Positions 1 through 12,245 of a stretch of 64,000 nt of DNA are shown piece by piece (within the stretch, counting starts at the first letter, position 1; each line of letters begins with the position of its first letter). The notes under the pieces are model-generated. The model had not been told where the DNA came from, made no database searches, and saw only the letters and a list, made by a program, of their open reading frames with translations. The stretch is from assembly GCA_019055375.1 (NCBI GenBank), contig JAHQIW010004036.1:1-64000 (forward strand), written 5' to 3'. Source of the stretch: Parelaphostrongylus tenuis (Eukaryota > Nematoda > Chromadorea > Rhabditida > Metastrongylidae). The translations under genes were made by a program, and so were the position numbers.

Positions 1-37
1 AGAGTGAGATCTGGGTTCGAATCCCTGCAGACGCAAA
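1..37 (+). tRNA. possible 3' end of a tRNA gene or tRNA-derived repeat, cut by the window edge
   Basis: The first bases contain a box-B-like T arm (GGTTCGAATCC at about 13-24) with mostly pairing flanks, then a 7-base stretch that could be the 3' acceptor strand. A run of five T follows at 39-43, as expected for an RNA polymerase III terminator. The D arm and anticodon lie outside the window, so the isotype cannot be named and a tRNA-derived SINE cannot be excluded. Confidence 0.35.
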
Positions 38-429
38 AATTTTTGCACAGCACTCCTTATTATTGGGTATACCATAACTTCATGCCACTGCAAGTTGCAG
101 TCACATAGAAAGAATTCTGAGTGATTATCGATGTCCAATGTCTGTCAACACAAGTGGGTTGATGTCGTCTTGTCAAATGTCATTAAAACCGATTCTAATA
201 TCTTTAAGCACAACAGTAATCCACGTTTGAATTAGTGCATTAACAGAATTGCAGCCCTTTGAATTTATGCTCTTTGATTATTTTTTGCTCTCTGATAGTC
301 TGATACTGCACTAATTCTAGTTCATTTTCCCCCATTCTGTAATTGGTGTTCTTTCAGGAAATAGTTGACAGGTTTGAGTAGATTCTGCAAAAGTAGTATC
401 CTAGACTACTTAACATTCGTTTTTGGTGG

Positions 430-600
430 TTTAGCACGACGAGGAAAGTTCTGCCAACGTCGTCTTTTTTTTTTTTGTTCTTCGGCGTAGACTGCTTGAG
501 TGGCCATGACCAAACCAAATTTTGATATTTAGGCTCAATTACCTCTTTAACGGCTCGAAAAAATAAATGGACTAAAAAATAAGTTAAATAAAAATTTTGC
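430..600 (+). repeat. repeat Z, copy 1 (diverged)
   Basis: Part of this stretch, around CGGCGTAGACT and the following 100 bases, resembles 18375-18490 and, in reverse complement, 49390-49540. The copies are old and gapped. No coding frame is apparent. The rest of 44-1900 holds only homopolymer runs (T run near 465, C run near 842) and nothing I can name. Confidence 0.35.
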
Positions 601-1905
601 GAGTTGCAGTGTTAGCCAAGCAGATAAATAAAAAAAAGTGGAACTCGTTACCTAAATTTTCGACGTATTCGTAATCTCTTAAGACGGGATATTCACAACA
701 GCTAACAACAGCCAGTCGTTCCGATTATGTGTGTGCTCGATGTATGTGTGAATCTACACTTCTGAGGTGATGTACCGCTTAAACAAAGCAATCTCACTCA
801 GCGAAGCCTTCTTATGTCCCCATTCTATCAATAAACTATTCCCCCACCCCCCATAAAATTTTGTTTGCGGTACGATTATAATATAATAGTGATCTTACAT
901 AATAATAAGATATCTTACTTTTATCATAATGCAGTTTTATTTTTTTCTGCGGGTCGATAGTTTCTTTCATTCCTTTTGTGAGCTTCTTTGTTAGCTCATC
1001 TTAATTAATATTTCCAGTTGCCACAGTTTACAAGTCAGAGTTTTGAAAATAACACACAAATCTGGTGTTGAAGTCGCCAACTATCGACGGATGGGGCACA
1101 TAGTGAGTCCAGAATATGGCTTCGAATGAAGGCCATATCCTGTGTGTTAAAGGTGTCTCCAGCACTTACTCTACCGACCCTCGACATCAAACATAACATT
1201 ATGATAAGTAACTATACGATGTCAACCATTTGACCAATGTATTTTTTTCACTAATACTGTGCTATTGATACGACGTACTATTCGAGTTCCTTGTGAGCGT
1301 GACAGATTTATGTATCAAGCTCGTGTCCAGGTCAAGCAGAAACGAAAATTTAATCTTATCAATCTACCTCACACTCAGTGATAATCAATAACATCACCGA
1401 TCAACGAACTGAGAGAAGTGAAAGATGAATCTTCCGGTTTTAATCAATTCTTAAGAGATGAGCAGTGCGTTTGAGCCCATGAAGGATCGTTGGAGACGAC
1501 TAAATTGATACGTGACTCTTCCAATGACTCCGAATGGCTTTCCAGTGCATAAATGCGATAGTTCCACCCTCCCAGACAAGTTTGATAGCGTATTGTCCAT
1601 TCCACAAAGACCGAAGCCCTTGTGATTACTGGGAGCGAGGTGGCGGCATGGGCCAACACGAATTGTGGAGCACCTCTAACCTTTACACTTCTTATGCCAC
1701 TATTCCTTCAAAAAATGATAATCGATTTGAGTATAGATCGTTTCCACCTAAACTGTTAGAATTTAGTGAGTGATACATCTGTTTTTGAACATTCACAAAG
1801 CTTAAGAAAGCACAGAATGTCAAGCCTTCCCATAATTTTTGACACTAGAGTAATTAACACAAAATTTATTAGTCAAAATCAATAGCAATTGCTCAACTTT
1901 CTCAT

Positions 1906-2720
1906 TCAACAAATAATTTCCCTACTCATAGAACGCGTCATCCTTGTATTCAGAAAGTTCAGTTCTTGACGCGAATGCCTGGTGTCCCGGAACTTCTTCT
2001 GGCACAGAAAGTGCTCCAGTGATCGGAAGTGATAGTCAGCACTCGCATTCACTCTTATCCAACTTTGGAAGCTCTTGTCCAGCGGAGGGGGAAGATTCTT
2101 CGTTTGTCGCCTTATAACAGACAATTACACGAGGCCAGAACAAATCTTAATCAGACAGAATGGAAAGGTACACAACCAGCGCGCCACTGTGTTAACGACA
2201 AATAAATTTCTTACTCGTGCAGAACAGAAATCGATGCCACCGGACTCGGCGAACTCTTGGAAAGCATTTTCTGCATCCTGCTCATTTTGTAAGCGTTTTT
2301 CCTGCAAGAAGTTGTCGAGATGTATGAAGAAGAAGTAGCCGGTAGGCGCGAGGTCGGCGAATACGAAGGATGGGCATAACTTCGCAGCTCAATTCGTTAA
2401 ACATAAAAGCGTTCATCGAACGACGTCTGGCTGCTGCCTGCCAGTAATGAAATCTCAGTTACTGTTGTACCAACCATTTTCACTTTTCATTGAAGAGCAG
2501 TACATTGGTCAACGTTGAGTTCTTCTGCAACATTTCGGTAGTGTGAAGTGGATCATCTTCTATAGTTACTCTCAGTTTGTTGGTCGTTGCCAACTTTCCG
2601 TGATCGGCCCCTACGTCAGTCACCCTCAGAGGCCAGTCTCTGCGAAGCTTTCTGAATTCTTACTGCACCGCATGTTTGGCAGATTGCTGGAGAAAATGCA
2701 TCGTTGGTGATGCAAACTGT
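1906..2720 (-). pseudogene. mariner-family transposase, internally deleted and frameshifted
   Basis: Read on the minus strand, about 2700-2490 resembles the second half of a mariner N-terminal helix-turn-helix region (a WFRKF-R-DWxLR-like segment, then a TIEDDPLHTTE-like segment). Around 2395-2125 the C-terminal catalytic part appears: HPSYSP, then after a one-base slip DLAPTGYFFF and LDNFLQEKR, then DAENAFQEF. A second, weaker SADYHFRSLEHFL-like segment lies at about 2060-1990, which suggests a nested or duplicated fragment. The first two thirds of the DDE/D catalytic domain is missing between the two blocks. Mariner transposases normally run about 340-350 residues and act in the nucleus by cut-and-paste at TA sites. 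This copy cannot encode an active enzyme. The family call rests on motif order; the subfamily is unknown. Confidence 0.6.
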
Positions 2721-3314
2721 CACTGCTGCCTTACTGGCCCATTTGAATCAATAGTGTTTTTGCACCAGCATGTCCTTTCCTCGGTCTGAAATAAACTCAG
2801 AATAAAAGAGCGAGAAACGGGCACTGAAATGATTTACAACACAACCTTATTTACCCGAGAATTTATTCCAACGTGTAACGGCAAGTTTGAACACACATAA
2901 ATTACCATTTGTTTTGTATCAACTTAATATTTCTCTAGCGAGAGCTTCAGTGGTGCCATATGTGTGCGCACTGCCCCAAAAGGTTTGATGGCGATTGAAG
3001 TCCATAACAGAAAAACACCAGGTTCAAAGTTTTACTCGTGTCTTATTGTCTCTGTGACTGTAATCCACAAAGTATGTTGCCGTTAAATTTAATAATATGG
3101 TAATTAGACCAAAACATTGGATTCCGTATTTTTTCTCTGTTTAAGTTCTAAAGCCATTTATTCTGAGAGTTGACGGTTCGGCGGTTTCGAAACTATGGGG
3201 ATAAGATTTGATATTTTTTTAGACATTTCAACGGTTAAAATGTACTGGATTAACAAACAAGTTCATGGAATTGAATAATTGATTACGCTTATCAGAAAGA
3301 GACTAGAACTATAA

Positions 3315-4330
3315 TAGTAAACAAAGAAGTTGTTGATAAATTCTCAAAATTGCCTCCTGCAAGTTCTATACATTTCCGAAGTCTCCTGCGAAAATTCCAG
3401 CGATGATCGCAAACGCTTCCATCGTAATTTCGTCCCACGCGCGTTTCGAAGTCGTTTTAAGAGCGTCTACTCTAATGCAGCAAGTAGCCGAGACTACCTC
3501 CTGTAGCATGGAACATGGTCCAGAGGGTGGATATTCGACGAGTTTGACAGCCAGATATCCTAGCCTCAAATTTATAAAAGAACACCTTTTAACAAATAAC
3601 AATCGTCGAGAGGTCCAAGTGCGCAAGAGCCCAGTCCTGCTCATGTTTAAAATCGTCGGCGTCATAGTGTTCCGTAGACTAAGACTCCAGGAAATTTCTT
3701 AAAAAATGCCGCTAATGCTGGTTGTGTTGATTTCGACGTTTCTATTGATGAAGACCAACGGCAACTATGCGGTGGAGCAAATGCCGGCTCAGATTATCAT
3801 AGAGATCGAAAAATAATTCGGGCGCATGGGCTGTGCCACTGCGGACTTTTGCTGACCCTTGAGATGTTAATGTTGACTCTGGTGACTGTGGAGTGGTTCA
3901 ACCATAAATATCTTTTCGTCCGTGAAAGCACCTTCGACAAAAGAGCATGAGCTATCAAGCCAATCATTCGGCGAGACCTTTAAACCGTTTCTCTTTCATA
4001 TTTTTGCCTGTAAAGTGTACACGAGCGATTTTGTAGCAGCGCAGCTTCAGCTTATTTTTGATAAAAGTTCGAGCAAAATTAATTAAAAGCATTATGCAAA
4101 TGACAAAACTAACAAAATGCAAGATTATCAGAAATTTCCTCGCATCCTGCATTTGTAGTCAGGGGTAAAAGCTTGTTTTGTACCCCGTTTCTTTCCACCA
4201 CCACAAATAACTTCAATGTGACTATCTCCATGTTGCTTTCGGAGCTCTATCAACACATCAGAAACCTTCTTGTCCGTCCAGTTACTTCCCATGAATATCC
4301 TCCATATCACCTGAAAAAAGGTGAAAATAT
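3315..4330 (-). pseudogene. Tc1/IS630-type transposase relic
   Basis: On the minus strand the motif order of a Tc1-like (IS630 superfamily) transposase can be followed through several frames. A basic stretch ends near 4180. A KMKEKR-like segment preceded by LKLRCYKI lies near 4050-3985. FTDEKIFMVEP, carrying the first catalytic Asp, lies near 3930-3895. LPLVFINRNVEIN is near 3760-3720, and EQDWALAHLDLS (the decayed QQDGAPAHTS second-Asp motif) near 3640-3600. ALKTTSKRAWDEITME and RRRLRKCIELAGGNFE form the C terminus near 3455-3330. The third catalytic region is degraded to PPSGPCSML. Numerous stops and frame changes make it a clear pseudogene. This type catalyses cut-and-paste transposition at TA dinucleotides. 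No terminal inverted repeats were identified. Confidence 0.6.
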
Positions 4331-4399
4331 GACTGACAGTTATGAAGCTTTTAGTTGCAGTAATGAGAAAGAGTATGATCAAATGATCAATTTTATTTG

Positions 4400-5290
4400 A
4401 GGAAATCTGATATGTCTGCAGATAAAACTATTACGGGATCCTGCTCAACGGCTTTCAAGAAACATTGACGGTGAGGAGATTGGTGACGAAGCCGATAACA
4501 CGAGAAAGCAGGGCATTCGTCACAGATGCTGACTCCTGAGTAGTAAAATGAGCGAAGAGGAACAATATAGTACGAAAGGCGGAGGATAATCGATAAGTGT
4601 GCAAGAAATGTGCTGTCGCTCAGAATCCTGCTTTTCGATGAAAGATGGGAAGGTGTTCAAGGCAACGTAATGCTCATATGAAATGAGCTAATTAACTTGT
4701 AGCAGCTATTCGTGATGGATCTTGCTCCTTTGCACACCCTGCAAATCATGGGTGTACGCAGATGCAGGCACTACTCTTAGACCAACTCTTTCCGGACTTG
4801 CCGATGTGCTAGTGGTTAAATTGTGGAAAGGAATATGCTCAGATAAACATTTCAGATCAGAGGTCTCGAGCATAATAAGATGTATTCATATTGGGCGCTC
4901 TCTATGAAGGCGTAGTCCACACCGCTCGACACTCACTGCCTTGGAAAGTCCATCTCTTGAAGTAAGAGATTGAGCATATACAAGCCAGCTGACCTTCCCA
5001 GCTTCCGCAGAAAGAGAAACATCCGAAACATCAGACCCCTAGAATATCTTTAGAATTTGAGCAGTTGGGTGGCTACTGAAAGTCAGAAGAACGCTCCGCA
5101 CAGCGAAAACTGCTCAAGCATGAAAAGTGATTACATTCTCACGGTTACAGCACAACTGTGAGGGCATAAAATATACTGCTAAATTTTTTAGGATTCAAGC
5201 CGTCTAATGACTACTAAAACTCTTCAAACAAAAAGACAAATGTCTTTTTGCGTTAAGCTAAAATATGGTGGAGATAGCAAAAAGATACAA
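4400..5290. other. no recognisable feature
   Basis: I read this stretch on both strands and found no conserved motif, repeat relationship or convincing exon. The longest open frame is about 60 codons and is not recognisable. Confidence 0.5.
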
Positions 5291-5615
5291 AGATGCTTAA
5301 ATTTCCTTGTCAATTCGAGTACTTCTTTGATATTTTTTGTCACTTTACTGATCCGACTTCACAGTGCTTTTTCCTCGCTGTGCGGATCTCAGTGCTTCTG
5401 GCATTCAACTCTTCTTTCTTCGTCTTCTTCTTGAACTTCGTAGAATATTAGTTGAGCGAGTCTCCTTGCTATGTTGAGAATAGCCTCACTGAAGCGTTCA
5501 ATAGGGCGTTGTTGGTGACCGTCAGAAAATGGAGGTGGGGGGGAGAGGGGGGGGGGGTGTAGCTCGGCTCCACATGCGCCGTGATGAGCATCACAGCCAC
5601 TCAGCCACGGCGCTC
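5290..5615 (+). repeat. repeat Y, copy 1
   Basis: This copy aligns by eye with 30070-30362 and 48835-49015, all in the same orientation. Shared blocks include CACAGTG followed by a T-rich run, a CTTCTTCTTGAAC block, TTGAGCGAGYCTCCTTGC and a GAGCATCACRRCCACTC block. The copy is expanded by a G-rich tract (about 5533-5558). On the minus strand the three copies share a readable segment of the pattern AIL-IARRLAQ-FY-VQEE. It is not a known protein family to me. Confidence 0.5.
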
Positions 5616-6039
5616 CCAACATTTCTGTGCTATACTTAGTCATACTCGATATTATGTGCAAAAATAATGAGAAACCAAGCTTATTTCGAACTCCAGAAAT
5701 AGATATCTACAGCACGTAAACTAGCCTGAGATACGGCGCTATTTCACTGACCTACATATTTATATACCCTGTTGTGCAAATTACCTTTCGAACAATCTAA
5801 ATATCGGTAAAACGCCTTTTTTAAAGAACCATGATTCGACGTATTGGGAGTTCATACCTGTTATCGCAATATATTAGGTGCACAAATATAACTCCATCGT
5901 CTTTTAGGTTCACATATTCAATCAATACAAGAAATTATAATGTAAGAGTTTGAGTAAATATAATTTCCATTACAAGCAACAATATATCTGATAATTATAA
6001 CATGTCATGTAGTCTTTTATGAGCAGCTTATGAACTTAA

Positions 6040-6640
6040 ATACACGTGTTTCAGCTTTAACAGCTTCGTCAGTTCAGCAGTACTTTTCGTCTTTAGCCAA
6101 TCCTCTCGGGGCTCCTGCATCCCCCTATATAGAGTCGGCAACAACGCACGATTTACGCGTGCTGTCAAGTGAAAGAAATCACTAGAACGACAGTGTTTCA
6201 CATTCGATTGCCCTTGGATGGTATTTATGAACATTATGCCGTTTATTTCGAGTGTTTTCTTGAGACCACTCCTAAATTCTTAAATCGCTGATAATTTTTT
6301 TTAGCCGAAACGTCATGAGGCCTTTTATGTGCAGCTTATAGATCTCAGTAAAAGTGTTCAAAAGTAATTTTCAGTAATATTGAAATTTTGAGCTTGGTCT
6401 TCAGAGGCACTCGGAACGAACGGTAATGTTTCCCAAATATCAGCCAAGAGATGTCGAGTGTGAAACACTGCCGTTCTAGTGATTTATTTCACATGAAAAA
6501 CGTGTAAGTCGTACGTCGTCCCCTACTCTCCATAGGCGGATATAGGGGCACACGAGAGAGTTGATAGAGACGAAGGGTACTGCCCAACTGACGAAGCTGT
6601 CAAGCCGAGACACGCATAAGTTGCCCATGAAGGTCTAAAT
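6040..6640. repeat. foldback (inverted-repeat) element
   Basis: Bases about 6045-6220 are complementary to about 6450-6635. GTTTCAGCTTTAACAGCTTC near 6050 pairs with the segment around 6585-6620 (GACGAAGCTGTCAAGCCGAG). The block around 6170-6215 (AATCACTAGAACGACAGTG) pairs with the block around 6455-6490. In addition, a direct repeat (TCATG..GYCTTTTATG.GCAGCTTAT) occurs at 6005-6035 and at 6312-6342. No protein motif is visible. A non-autonomous foldback or MITE-like insertion is the simplest reading. Confidence 0.6.
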
Positions 6641-6649
6641 GAAATCTTG

Positions 6650-9570
6650 GTTCAAGAACTCAAGAATAATTACCAGATATATTGAAATATCGAGCGTGGT
6701 TAAGAAAGTACCCGAACACAGTTAACAGCAACATTTTAACAATTTTTGGTATTCGTTGAAAAACAGTCTTCCTTTTCATCGGCGATGGTTTTGCTTGAAC
6801 TGAACGTGAAAGGAAAGCTTCCCACAAATTGAATATTTCTAGTTAAAAAGTTCTCATCTTCAAAGTCCTATATAAACAACCGCGCGATATATTTTGTATG
6901 TAAAAGCAAATGAATGAAAAGAGTTTTCAAGGCGCTTTCAAGCAAAAGAAAAGAATTTGCATATTTTTATTTCTTCTATTACTAAAGCAAAAAATAATTA
7001 AGCGGCGGAGTCATATTCGTATAATTAATAGGACATAGATGTAATGAAAGTCTTCTTTCGTTTTCCTACAGAGAATCGTAAAGGGAGCTATTTCGGTGTA
7101 CAAGAACTTTTTTGTAGTAGAGTCTGTAGTCATTCGAAAGCCCAGCTTTCGAGGTTCTGTTGTATATGTTTGCTTTCAAAAACGCCTTTTTCTTCCTTTA
7201 TCATTCAGGGTACAATATGTTTTCCACCCAAAGTACTTTTGAGAATCCAAAAACGTGCTTGATTTCCAGGTAAAGGCTTCTTTTTAGCGCTGTAGCCGCA
7301 AAATTAACAGTGTCTTTTCACTCAATGCGCGCAATCGTGCCGATTTTAATAATTGTTTGAAAAATTTTCAATTGATTTATTGGAGAATGCTAAGTCTTTC
7401 GTAATACAATTGTGGAAGAGACTTTTTTCAGCTTTTCTGAGTCTTCGGCGTTTCATTTTTTCCATGCTGCGGAATAAACCCGGTAATACTCCCAAACCTA
7501 AGTGCGAAAAGCATATGCACGTGTAAAAAAACCTCGAGTGCTAAGGCTACATGTATAATCTAGATTGCCAGTGAAAGCGGAGAGAAATTCCAAATTCAGT
7601 AGCAAGAGTCGCACTACACATTTAAGTTCGCGTGCGCTATCCATTGATTACGCATCAGTCCCACGGCTACAAGTGGAACTTATTCTGCTTTACTAATCTG
7701 GAGTGATGCGACTTTTTCCAGAAAACAAGCACAACGCTGGCGTCGTAGAATTTACGCTAACGATTTCTACTTATAATCTGAGGGAATAGTGTGCCTTGCG
7801 AAAAATATATGTCTATGAAGCGCAAAACTTTATGAGCTACAGCGATTTGAAAAAGGCTCTCCGTAGAAAAACACATTTTCGAATTCCTCGAGATGTATGC
7901 TATCAAGCGACTACTAGAAATCCATGAACAGATTTTCATTCAGCGGAATATAAGCGTGATAATAATGCAAGCGCGCAGCCCGTGTGAAACAATTTTTCAA
8001 GTTATACAGCGCTATAAAACGTTGTTTAGCAAACAGGCATACAGTGCAGTAGACGATAAAAGAGCAATTTTACAGCAGTGTGGAAATACATACGGACTGT
8101 TCTTGTTATTAAGAGGCGTCTGTTTTAAAACCCCTGGACTGAGCAATTCCAGGTGGCTGCGTAATCATAGAATCGATTACCAAGTGCCTCAAAGGCATCA
8201 ATTACCGAAAAATTATTGACAGCTCTCACGAGAATTTTTCTGAAGCGAGTTTCTAGAAGCTACATAGCTTTCTATCAAGGTGAACTTTTCTTTCTCCATG
8301 ATTGTGCCAATGAACTTAATCTAACTTTGTACTAGTCACCTGTACAACATCTTCTTCTAGGTAGATTTCTTGATTAATGGTATTTTTGTGATGTACTGCA
8401 CTATCTAAGATGAAAATCGATAGTCTCTCATTGTAAATGACGAGTGTCTAAATCGTCCTGATAATAATGTTAGTTCACAACTCTATTTACATCCCTGTCT
8501 AATACAGCTCCAAAATTTCAAAGATGAGTGTTTCTCAGAAAAACAGTTGGTCAGCGGAATACAGTCAACAGGGAATCGTCTCGCTAGTAAATTCTTAAGA
8601 GCTAAATTGTCAGGCGAATTATGAGTCTATGCCACAAAAATTTTGAATTTCTATGTTTCGTGATTATGAATAGATATAAGTTCACACAAGTCTTTATCTG
8701 TACCGCAAGCTTTAGAGATCCTCTGAGTAGACAAGTGGTTTAACCTGCTTCCCTATTTGCCAAACATCTCTCTCCTCAGGGTCGACATGTACTACTAGAC
8801 TTGTGTGGGAGGATAGTAGTATTGAGTCGGTACAACAGTAAGCCACAGTTAGTTATTTCAAAGCTCAGATACACACTCAAAAATCGGCAATGACACTTGA
8901 TGAAAACGAATGTGCGACAATCTCTTACGTTTGATCGATAATGAACAGTCTGTCCTTGTAATCTCCATACGAATTCGGTACTCCGGTGCGTTTCCAAGCT
9001 CGACTCAAAGAGCAAATAAAAAAAGCTCTAAAATTTTGTCCTGCTTAGCTGTGCAGTTTTTTCGCATGCTGTAATTTCAAACCGTAATTTCTTACTCAAG
9101 CGTACACCGAAGGTTCACTGGGTGATTGACGCAACATCACCTGTGAATCTCTTTCTCATAAATGCTTCATTGGTGCTGACTGAACTGCACCGACTGAATA
9201 GTGATTCATTTTTGTGAATACAGAATTTTGATAGCAAGGTGAAGGTTATGTGGCTGCCGGCGCTCGATTCATTCATCCGTATCTAAAACAGCACAGGAAC
9301 GATGGAAATAAAGTGTAGGAGATTAAGTGTTTGGCGTTAATCAACATCTTTTGTACATCATACGTGGCCAGCTATACATGTGGTAGGATAGAAGATGATC
9401 AGATGCACTGGAAGGAAATCAATATTTAAGAAAAACATTGCGTCATCAAATAAGGAAACTTAGCCTTTTAGCTGGCTCGAGGTTGGTAGACCACATTGTT
9501 GTTGTCGTTTTTGATCGCTGTTGATAGATCGCTGTACGGATTGCTGACTGACATTTAGGCGACATCGCCT
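6650..9570. other. no recognisable gene or repeat
   Basis: The stretch is AT-rich and has no recognisable domains. An open frame of 108 codons on the plus strand at 7893-8219 and one of 79 codons on the minus strand at 8776-9015 have no motif, no splice context I trust and no paralogue in the window, so I do not call them genes. Confidence 0.5.
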
Positions 9571-9573
9571 TCT

Positions 9574-10510
9574 TCAGAGCCTGGACGTACTGTTTTCGAT
9601 ATTTGTATGTGTAGGCAGTACGATCGATGCGTAAGCACCTCGCCTTGGATCAAGCCAGAAAACTAAGCGCATGTCAGTTGCCAGGCGTCGTGTTGCAGTG
9701 ACGCGCTCATCTATACAGTTCATTTTTGAGCTTTTGGCGTTTATCCAGTACGCTTCGAGAATTTTGTCCTTTGATGTTTTGGATTTCCAAGCCAAAGTCG
9801 TGATATACATCAAAATTATTATTGTTGTGCTTTGAGCCCTATGCAGACTTAGAGACTTGCTCTCTCGGCATTAGCTTTCCTATCTAGATGATCATTTATG
9901 CGCAGATGAAGTGGTATACCCGTTCTGCCAATATACTCTTCCCCACATGCATTACATGTTGTTGTATATTGTACCGAAACTCATGCAATCCCTCCCTCCC
10001 GTTGGTGCAGATTTTATAAATTTCTGAGTGACACAGCCAATCATAAAGACCGTTGTGGACCAGTTGACGGCGTAGGATTGGGAGGTGGGAATTCAAGTAC
10101 TGTTACCAAACTTTCAAGATCACTTCTTTTAGGCACACCTCAATAACGCAACTAACTTCGTTTGATGTAAAGGGCAACTTGAAAGCGATCCTAGGCTTTT
10201 GTTTATGTTTTCGGCTGGAGGTCTCACCCTATTATTTGAAATGACCCTAGTGGCTGGTACATCGTAGTCATAGCCGTTAGATATGACTATATTCGGTGCC
10301 AAATTTAGCGATTCTTTTCTCTTCTCTCCTTCTTTGCACACATTGATTGCCATTTGGTACATGTTTTTGATGAGTGCTTCCTTCATGTGTGATGGATGAG
10401 AGGAGAGGTGATGGACTAGTACATTTTTGCTACTTGGTTTACGATACCATATTGTAGTATAGCTACTTTCCAAGAGCTTAACTTAAGTGTTTAAGAATGG
10501 TGACCAATCC
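9574..10510 (-). pseudogene. Penelope-like retroelement, RT tail plus GIY-YIG endonuclease
   Basis: Read on the minus strand, about 10505-10400 encodes PFLNT, then a stop, then LLESSYTTIWYRKPSSKN, typical of the last part of a Penelope-like reverse transcriptase. The frame continues to about 10130. Around 9990-9890 a GIY-YIG nuclease motif is well preserved in one frame: VQYTTTCNACGEEYIGRTG, followed by LRINDHLDR with the expected Arg. After a frame change, ILEAYWINAK and KMNCIDERVTATRRLA at about 9740-9680 match the C-terminal part of this nuclease type. Penelope-like elements nick DNA with the GIY-YIG enzyme and prime reverse transcription there. The N-terminal and central RT are absent and several frame breaks are present, so this is a dead 5'-truncated copy. 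A GIY-YIG-bearing LINE is the alternative. Confidence 0.65.
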
Positions 10511-10514
10511 ACTT

Positions 10515-11210
10515 TGTGCCTTCATTATGGAAATAGGTGTTGTTTGGTTCGATGCTACGATAAGAGAACGTACTCAAACTTTTGTTCAGAGAAGTTAGGA
10601 ATAAAAAGCGTACGATGAATGTAAAAAGGAGATGTTGATAAAGCAGAGTTTGGTCTAATCCTATTTTCGCACCATCGATACCTTTATACGCTTTGCTAAA
10701 CTAAGGATCGTTTAGACAAAAAATGTTGCTTTTATTACATGTTCTTAACAGTGTACCCACGATTTCAATAAGGATTGTGTCAAATCTACTCCACAGCAGG
10801 CTAACCAAAACTTTCATTCTTCTAAGACGGTAAATTGGTAAAACATCTGCTTGAATAGTTCACTTCCTGCAATCCAATTGGAAACGCTTTAGCAAGACTT
10901 CCTTAGGATTGCTGGAAACCTGAACGAGTCTTATATCAATGGCGTTCCGAAAGCTAAGCAACTTCGTTGATGATGAGTGCGAGGGACTAGACTGAATTCA
11001 ATGAATGCTGACAAAGCTCATTAGATATGAACGCAGAGATTGAAAACTAAGAATAATATATAATCAGAAGTAACCTCACATGATCTTGAATAGAAACATA
11101 AGTCGGCTAAAGTTTCTGCATCATCGTCTTTTTTAGAGTTGGTTAGATTAATCCAAGTCAAGTGTCCTCAGCCATTATACTTTCCATGTTGGTCCTGCTG
11201 ACTGTGTAGA
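10515..11210. other. no recognisable feature
   Basis: I see no motif, repeat or exon-like segment here on either strand. Confidence 0.45.
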
Positions 11211-11214
11211 GTCC

Positions 11215-11530
11215 AGTTCTACGGAGCACCGTTTAAATGAAATTTTCTCAGACAGCGAGTTTTTCCTCACAGAATGGTTGCTGACTGGTGATGATATCGT
11301 TTCATAGGAAAAGTCCGTCCTCCAGTGCTCCCTGCCAAATTAGCTAACAAAAAACCAAACATTTTTTCAATAAGTTGTGTCTGATATCAGTATGGAAGAT
11401 TCACATTTCTGTAAGCCTTCATAAGCGCTACACTCTTATGTGGTTCCCTGTTCCGAAGAGATTTAAGGGGGCTGCTTCATGTCTAACTTCAACTCATGAA
11501 ACTTATCATGTGTCACATAATCACCGGCTG
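11215..11530 (+). pseudogene. possible mariner catalytic-core scrap
   Basis: On the plus strand a segment reading EFFLTEWLLTGDDIV (about 11255-11300) resembles the region around the first catalytic Asp of mariner transposases (usually TGDE). LHKRYTLMW...FKGAA (about 11413-11475) resembles the LHPKKVTLMVWWD-KG block that follows it. The order and spacing fit but several frames are needed and similarity is weak. It may be coincidence. Confidence 0.3.
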
Positions 11531-11829
11531 CTAATGTCTTACACAAAAAGCATTCTTTGTAATGTCACCCATCACGAGTACCCTTTGCAGGTCCGTTGAA
11601 AGTCCGAGCAGTGTGAGTCCGAACAGGCCATGGAGCTACGAACCTTCCACTGATGTATCGACCAACTGATTGCTATTTACCCAATACTCACTTTTGGACA
11701 GTGGTCATCCGCAAATCGAATTGCTTTACGTAAAGATGATATTGTAGTATTTTGAAGAGGATAGAAAAATGGTCTTCCACTTAGTGAATCGCCTTTATAA
11801 AGGATATTTTCTCACCGTAACCATCAGCG

Positions 11830-12245
11830 CTTATTAAATTAATAAAATGTGTATTACATCAGTTGGGCCTGGTTTCTCTTTAAAATTAGCACTTGAAGGC
11901 CTTCACATTGCTACAGGTAGATTTTTTTTTGAGAAAAATGTCCGCAGTGTTTATTGAAATGAGCAATCGCGTTCTAATACAAAGGTCTGCCCTGCACCAT
12001 TCTAACGTTCCTCTCTGAATTTTCATGGCAAATTTTCATCATAATCAGCAACAGTTATTATGTGAATAAAGTGCGTGTTTCATTAACTGAGCTTGATTTC
12101 GTCTTCGAATTCGTATGTGAATGTCTTCACATCAATATAGATAGACCTTAATAAAGAGGGTGGGCAATGAGCAACAAAATTATCAATCGCGCTCTAATAC
12201 GAAGGCCTACTCTGCGCCATTCTAGCGTCCCTCCCTGATTTTTTA
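11830..12245 (+). repeat. imperfect tandem duplication, about 230-base unit
   Basis: Bases about 11835-12015 and 12065-12240 share ordered blocks: AATAAARTGYGTGT, TTTCRTCTTYRAATT-like text, GAAKGYCTTCACAT, AATCGCGYTCTAATAC.AAGG and GCACCATTCTAACGTTCC versus GCGCCATTCTAGCGTCCC. The copies are clearly diverged. No coding signal was found. Confidence 0.5.

Noticed and set aside
7893..8219. 108-codon plus-strand open frame considered as a gene
   Set aside because: Composition and context look like chance; no domain, repeat partner or neighbouring exon was found.
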